Shown here in pieces: positions 12,475-13,832 of a stretch of DNA of 13,832 nucleotides. Each line of letters begins with the position of its first letter. Position 1 is the first letter of the stretch. Under the pieces are notes generated by a model that saw only the letters and a program-made list of their open reading frames with translations, was not told the DNA's origin and did not search any database. Origin of the DNA: Selenomonas sp. AE3005 (GTDB lineage: Bacteria; Bacillota; Negativicutes; Selenomonadales; Selenomonadaceae); NCBI RefSeq assembly GCF_905233635.1, contig NZ_CAJODG010000048.1, forward strand, positions 1 through 13,832, written 5' to 3'. Both the position numbers and the translations under genes were made by a program.

Positions 12475-13191
12475 ATGGAGAGCAAAATAGCAAAGCATAT
12501 CTGCCTGAATAATCACCCTGTTGCGGTATTAAGGGCAGATAGTGTACCGGAGAAGGCTATATGCTTCAAGGAAGGCAAGTGGGGCTGTGTTGTGGCCTTG
12601 ATAAAAGCAGCTTCCCAGGGGAAGATTGCAGCGGCTGCAAAAGACACGACGGTATGCATGGGAGGTCGGGCAGGTCTTGGATTTCAAGGGTATGAGCATG
12701 GATGGATTGAATACTTCCTGTCTACTGGCAACGATAAGATACCCCATAGCGAATTCTACAAGAAGACGCCGGAGTTAGCCAAAATATTTACGGAAACCAT
12801 TCCTAAGGTAGAAGCTCCTGCCTGTTTGGTATTCAAGCCTTTAGAGATGGTGGAGGAAGATGAAAAGCCGGAGTGCATTATCTTTTTGGTAAATGCCGAC
12901 CAGTTGTCTGGTCTTACCACTTTAGCCAATTATGACAGGATTAGCCAGAATAATGTGCAGGTCAATTTTGCTTCCGGCTGCGGACAGGCTGTACTGTATC
13001 CGCTGTCGGCAGAGGAAAAAGGCGAGAAGACCTGCTACATAGGGATGACGGATCCATCTGCCCGTAAGGTTATCAGCAAAGAGCATATGTCCTTCAGCAT
13101 CCCTTATAGCCGGTTCTTGGAAATGGAGCAGGAGGCAGATGGCTGCTTCTTTACTACGGACACATGGGAAACGATTAAGAAGAGAATTTGA
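12475..13191 (+). CDS. DUF169-family protein
   Basis: A 238-residue soluble protein of the DUF169 family (COG2043), common in anaerobes and methanogens and without an established function. Family features are the early PVAVLRADSVPEKA (15-28), KWGCVVALIKAASQGK (35-50), a Cys-Gly-Gly loop TVCMGGRAGLGFQGY (59-73), NFASGCGQAV (164-173) and IGMTDPSARK near 189-198. Eight cysteines (30, 38, 61, 117, 134, 169, 187, 224) are present, and those at 38, 61 and 169 lie in the conserved loops, so metal or cluster binding is possible. The ATG has AGGAG (12461-12465) 9 bases upstream, overlapping the stop of the zinc-finger gene. It is the last gene before the strong terminator at 13314-13370. Confidence 0.88.
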   Translation: MESKIAKHICLNNHPVAVLRADSVPEKAICFKEGKWGCVVALIKAASQGKIAAAAKDTTVCMGGRAGLGFQGYEHGWIEYFLSTGNDKIPHSEFYKKTPELAKIFTETIPKVEAPACLVFKPLEMVEEDEKPECIIFLVNADQLSGLTTLANYDRISQNNVQVNFASGCGQAVLYPLSAEEKGEKTCYIGMTDPSARKVISKEHMSFSIPYSRFLEMEQEADGCFFTTDTWETIKKRI

Positions 13192-13313
13192 AGGAGCAAC
13201 GAGGATTTGAAAGAAACAAAGGAAGTTTCCTATATGTTCCGGGTAATTTGATGAATGTAGATGAAAAACATTTTATGCAGGTTGTGAAGAAACTGACTAC
13301 ATAAGAGTTGAGC

Positions 13314-13370
13314 AAATCGTAAGAAGGACTGCTGTGTCAAAACAGCAGCCCTTCTTACGATTTATTTTTT
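13314..13370 (+). terminator. Very strong terminator between convergent genes
   Basis: Bases 13314-13335 and 13342-13363 form a 21-bp stem with one A-C mismatch (13328/13349) and a 6-nt loop, followed by a T-rich tail. It ends the CYTH/zinc-finger/DUF169 operon and overlaps the stop codon of the opposing AraC-type gene, so it probably serves both. The 120 bases before it (13192-13313) contain no convincing gene. Confidence 0.85.
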
Positions 13371-13832
13371 ACTATTTTGTCGATACTTAAGCGGAGAGCA
13401 ACCAAACTGAGATTTAAAAATGCGGATGAAGTGCTCTTCGCTTTCATAACCAGCGTCGCTAGCTATGAAGGAAATGGAAGAATTGGAAGATAATAGTATG
13501 TGCCGAGCATAGTCCAGCCGTAGGTCACGCTGAAGACTGACAAAGGTTTTTCCGGTATGCTCCTTGATTAAGGTGCTTATATACTGAGGCGAGTAATGAA
13601 ATTGTTTGGCCAGATCAGCTAAGGTGAGCGTTTTATAATGCTCTTGGATGACGGCAAGAATAGCTCCAATTTTCTTGCCATTTTTTTTGGTTTGAGGAGC
13701 TACAGTGAAATCGTTTTTTTGGTAACGTACAAGTAAAGATAGGAAAAGCGTGACATGCTCTCCTGCGATAATGTCCCATAGTTCCTGGTGTGAGAAATAC
13801 TCAACTAATGCCTGCCGCATGGTATTTTTCAA
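13362..13832 (-). CDS. AraC-family transcriptional regulator, 5' part beyond the window
   Basis: The 156 visible residues hold the C-terminal AraC/XylS DNA-binding domain (about 53-152) with both helix-turn-helix units: TLADLAKQFHYSPQYISTLIKEHTGKTF and the family signature SISFIASDAGYESEEHFIRIFKSQFGCSPLKYRQ. The first codon at the edge is TTG with no visible ribosome site, and AraC regulators usually have 250-300 residues with an N-terminal effector domain. The gene is therefore taken as partial, continuing right. Its target is probably an adjacent gene outside the window. It converges on the DUF169 operon and shares the terminator region. Confidence 0.9.
   Translation of the reverse strand: MKNTMRQALVEYFSHQELWDIIAGEHVTLFLSLLVRYQKNDFTVAPQTKKNGKKIGAILAVIQEHYKTLTLADLAKQFHYSPQYISTLIKEHTGKTFVSLQRDLRLDYARHILLSSNSSISFIASDAGYESEEHFIRIFKSQFGCSPLKYRQNSKK

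Noticed and set aside
13207..13304. Two tiny overlapping frames (14 and 17 residues, TGATG overlap) after the DUF169 gene
   Set aside because: Too short to support; could be a decayed gene end but no family can be named.

Overview
The window is a gene-dense, roughly mid-GC stretch from an anaerobic bacterium. Low-GC Gram-positive-style ribosome binding sites, a Ni carbon-monoxide dehydrogenase (CODH) homologue, small Rrf2 regulators and Na+-coupled carboxylate-type transporters together suggest a Negativicutes-like Firmicute (Selenomonas/Mitsuokella type). The taxonomic call is inference. No phage, IS element, CRISPR array, tRNA or rRNA is visible.

Layout. Bases 1-735 hold no protein gene I can support. 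They carry a Fur-box-overlapped promoter that runs into a perfect terminator (a candidate iron-responsive sRNA), a second terminator-like hairpin, and a promoter with an attenuator-like leader for a DASS/SLC13 anion symporter (736-2193, +). Next comes a divergent pair: an Rrf2-family regulator with three Fe-S-type cysteines (2337-2732, -) and an operon of a variant cooS plus a NitT/TauT-type ABC importer made of binding protein, permease and ATPase (2948-7504, +). Two identically spaced operator-like repeats, 42 bp apart, sit on the two divergent promoters. An EamA exporter (7591-8424, +) and a convergent maltose/galactoside-type O-acetyltransferase (8518-9129, -) follow. After them come a leader with two terminator-like hairpins, a small unknown protein (9396-9797, +) and an SSS-family Na+/solute symporter (9911-11308, +).

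The last block is a compact operon: the remnant of a P-loop ATPase (11442-11586), a CYTH triphosphatase-like protein, a stand-alone ClpX-type zinc finger and a DUF169 protein. It ends at a strong 21-bp hairpin terminator. The C-terminal part of an AraC-family regulator enters from the right edge on the minus strand.

Most interesting locus. The cooS product keeps the D- and B-cluster cysteines and nearly all active-site (C-cluster) residues. However, the residue aligned with ligand Cys333 of Carboxydothermus hydrogenoformans CODH-II is Asp385, and a new Cys (C348) lies next to the C295 equivalent. It also has an 11-histidine N-terminal tail. It is linked to an anion-type ABC importer and an Fe-S-type Rrf2 regulator, with no cooC, cooF, hydrogenase or acetyl-CoA synthase genes in view. 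This looks like a CODH-family enzyme put to a non-standard use, possibly chemistry on an imported small oxyanion or nitrogen compound rather than CO respiration. That functional idea is inference. The ligand substitution, the His tail and the gene order are read directly from the sequence, and the alignment to CODH-II is from memory.
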